Of a stretch of DNA of 64,000 nucleotides, positions 62,699 through 64,000 are shown piece by piece; the stretch's first letter is position 1; every line of letters begins with the position of its first letter. Position numbers and translations under genes: made by a program. The DNA is from Rotaria macrura (taxonomy: Eukaryota; Rotifera; Eurotatoria; Philodinida; Philodinidae), in NCBI GenBank assembly GCA_900239685.1, contig OENT01000360.1, positions 62,001 through 126,000 of the forward strand. The letters run 5' to 3'. The notes under the pieces were generated by a model. That model had not been told where the DNA came from. It worked only from the letters and a program-made list of their open reading frames with translations, and did no database searches.

Positions 62699-64000
62699 CA
62701 GGGTGTCGCAAAATTCATCTACCAAAAAGAAAATTGAATATCTCAGCCATTTTTTAAAGAAACCCATAAAATCTTTTTTTGTTTGAAAGAGGAATGTTCC
62801 AAGTATAGTTTACATTTCAGAGTTAAAAAATGTCATATTCTTTGAAGATCGAAATCCAGATCGTTCTTCTAATGGCTAAATTTGAATCGCCAATAATGGT
62901 GATTCGTGAATTACGGCAACGAGAATTAACAGAGATTCCGGAGCAGCATACTATTACATCTATCTATCGAAAGTTTCTTGAAACTGGTTCAGTTGAAGAC
63001 CGCATCCGTTCTGGAAGACCATCAACAATTACATATGACATTGTCAACGAGGTGGAAGAGGCTTTGAGCAAAGAACCGCAAACCAGTGTAAGGAAAATTG
63101 GTCGAGAAATGAACATTTCAAAGGATAAAGCACATCGTATTATGCGTGATATTATTGGATTTAAGCCATATATGATGCATTCTACTCAACAGTTATATGA
63201 TGAAGATATGGATTTACGTGTAGAAATGTCAGAACTTTTGATACCCATTCTTGAAAATCCAGAAAATGAAGCTAATGTTTTCTTGTCGGATGAATCAAGT
63301 TGTTATGTTTCTGGGATGGTGAACAAGCACAATTGTCGTATTTGGACTGCAAGCAATCCATTTACTACGGTCGAGGCTGCAATGAACTCGCCCAAGATCA
63401 ATATATGGCGTGCAATGTCAAGCAAGCAGATAATTGGTCCTTATTTTTTTTGAAGAAGACACAATCAATAAAAAAACCTATTTGAATATGCTAAAAAATT
63501 ATTTTTATTCAATTCTACAAAAGAAAAGGCTGCATAAAAAAATCATTTTTCAACAAGATGGCGCTCCAGCGCATTTTTCAAAAGGAGTTCGTGCATGGTT
63601 AGATGAGAATTTCAATGATAAATGGATTGGTATAGGTGGACCAATTTCTTGGGCGCCGCGATCTCCGGATCTAACTCCTCTTGACTTCTATCTCTGGGTT
63701 TATATCAAATCAAACGTGTACAAAACGCAGGTTGAAGATATTCATGAATTGAAGGACAGAATCGAAAAAGAAATCAAAACCATAAAAAAACAAGCATTAC
63801 CAAGTGTTTTTAATGATATTTTGAAAAGACTTGAATTTTTTATCGATGTTAATGGTAACACCTATGAACAGTTTTTGTAAGAATCTTTTGTATCAAATAA
63901 AACTTAGAACATTTCTCTTTCGAACAAAAAAAGATTTGATGGGTTTCTTTAAAAAATGGCTGAGATATTCAATTTTCTTTTTGGTAGATGACCTTTGCGA
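62699..64000 (+). mobile_element. Mariner-like DNA transposon, right end cut by the window
   Basis: Preceded by TA, it starts CAGGGTGTCGCAAAATTCAT. The left terminal inverted repeat (62699-62803) matches the inverse of 63903-64000 over about 98 bp with only a few mismatches, for example in GAAAATTGAATATCTCAGCC. The last few bases of the right repeat and the second TA lie outside the window. Repeats this long are longer than those of most mariners. It carries one broken transposase gene. Confidence 0.94.
62830..63880 (+). pseudogene. Mariner-like transposase with a one-base frameshift
   Basis: Two frames, 62830-63453 and 63434-63880, cover one transposase. The N-terminal part (about residues 1-115) is a double helix-turn-helix DNA-binding region with RSGRPSTI and ISKDKAHRIMRDI. 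The catalytic triad reads D in FLSDESS, D in IFQQDGAPAHF, and D in APRSPDLTPLDFYLW; I count 36 residues between the second and third D, so a D,D,D type. The frames break at an eight-T run (about 63444-63451), where one T too many leads to TGA. The rest looks well kept, so the damage is recent, or is a homopolymer sequencing error. Confidence 0.9.

Noticed and set aside
1-64000. CRISPR array, rRNA or tRNA genes, operon-type ribosome sites
   Set aside because: No regularly spaced direct repeats, no rRNA-like sequence and no tRNA B-box with matching arms were noticed. The introns show that this is eukaryotic nuclear DNA.

Overview
The window looks like nuclear DNA of a small, AT-rich invertebrate, most likely a bdelloid rotifer. 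The organism call is an inference. It rests on the many 46-73 nt GT-AG introns, the AT richness, a possible spliced-leader acceptor, an arginine ADP-ribosyltransferase of a type abundant in bdelloids, an intronless lactonase of bacterial or fungal style, and many small DNA transposons. No species is claimed.

Layout. 1-5062 is low-complexity sequence with one hAT-like miniature element. 5063-18075 holds three housekeeping genes on the + strand: a PNUTS/PPP1R10 orthologue (12 coding exons, 899 aa), TFIIB (7 coding exons, 317 aa) and TTC1 (6 exons, 287 aa). TTC1 starts 232 nt after the TFIIB stop, and its ATG directly follows a 3' splice acceptor. 20435-25870 is an 8-exon gene (about 731 aa) whose N-terminus resembles ZAP/PARP12 (winged-helix-like region plus two CCCH fingers) but which has no visible PARP catalytic domain; one intron is full of transposon remnants. 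28476-28856 is a small proline-rich orphan gene. 34617-35479 is an R-S-ExE ADP-ribosyltransferase. 38895-42197 encodes about 1,077 aa with about twelve CCHH (PBZ-like) zinc fingers flanking a large unrecognised domain, and an hAT-like element sits at its 5' boundary. 44695-45721 (-) is a serine-rich orphan, and 50446-51621 (-) a membrane-anchored seven-bladed lactonase. 55530-58390 is a decayed Ty3/gypsy pol region with a TA-flanked miniature element inside it. 61606-62347 (-) is a secreted CAP/SCP protein. A mariner-like transposon with about 100-bp inverted repeats runs off the right edge.

How it fits together. The left block is general transcription machinery (PP1 regulator, TFIIB, TPR co-chaperone). 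The middle of the window is enriched in genes related to ADP-ribose or foreign RNA: the ZAP-like CCCH protein, the ADP-ribosyltransferase and the multi-PBZ-like protein. That grouping is the most interesting signal here, though a functional link is only an inference. Most of the remaining sequence is non-coding, AT-rich, and dotted with at least eight small inverted-repeat elements. All exon structures were worked out by eye from reading frame, splice dinucleotides and intron length.
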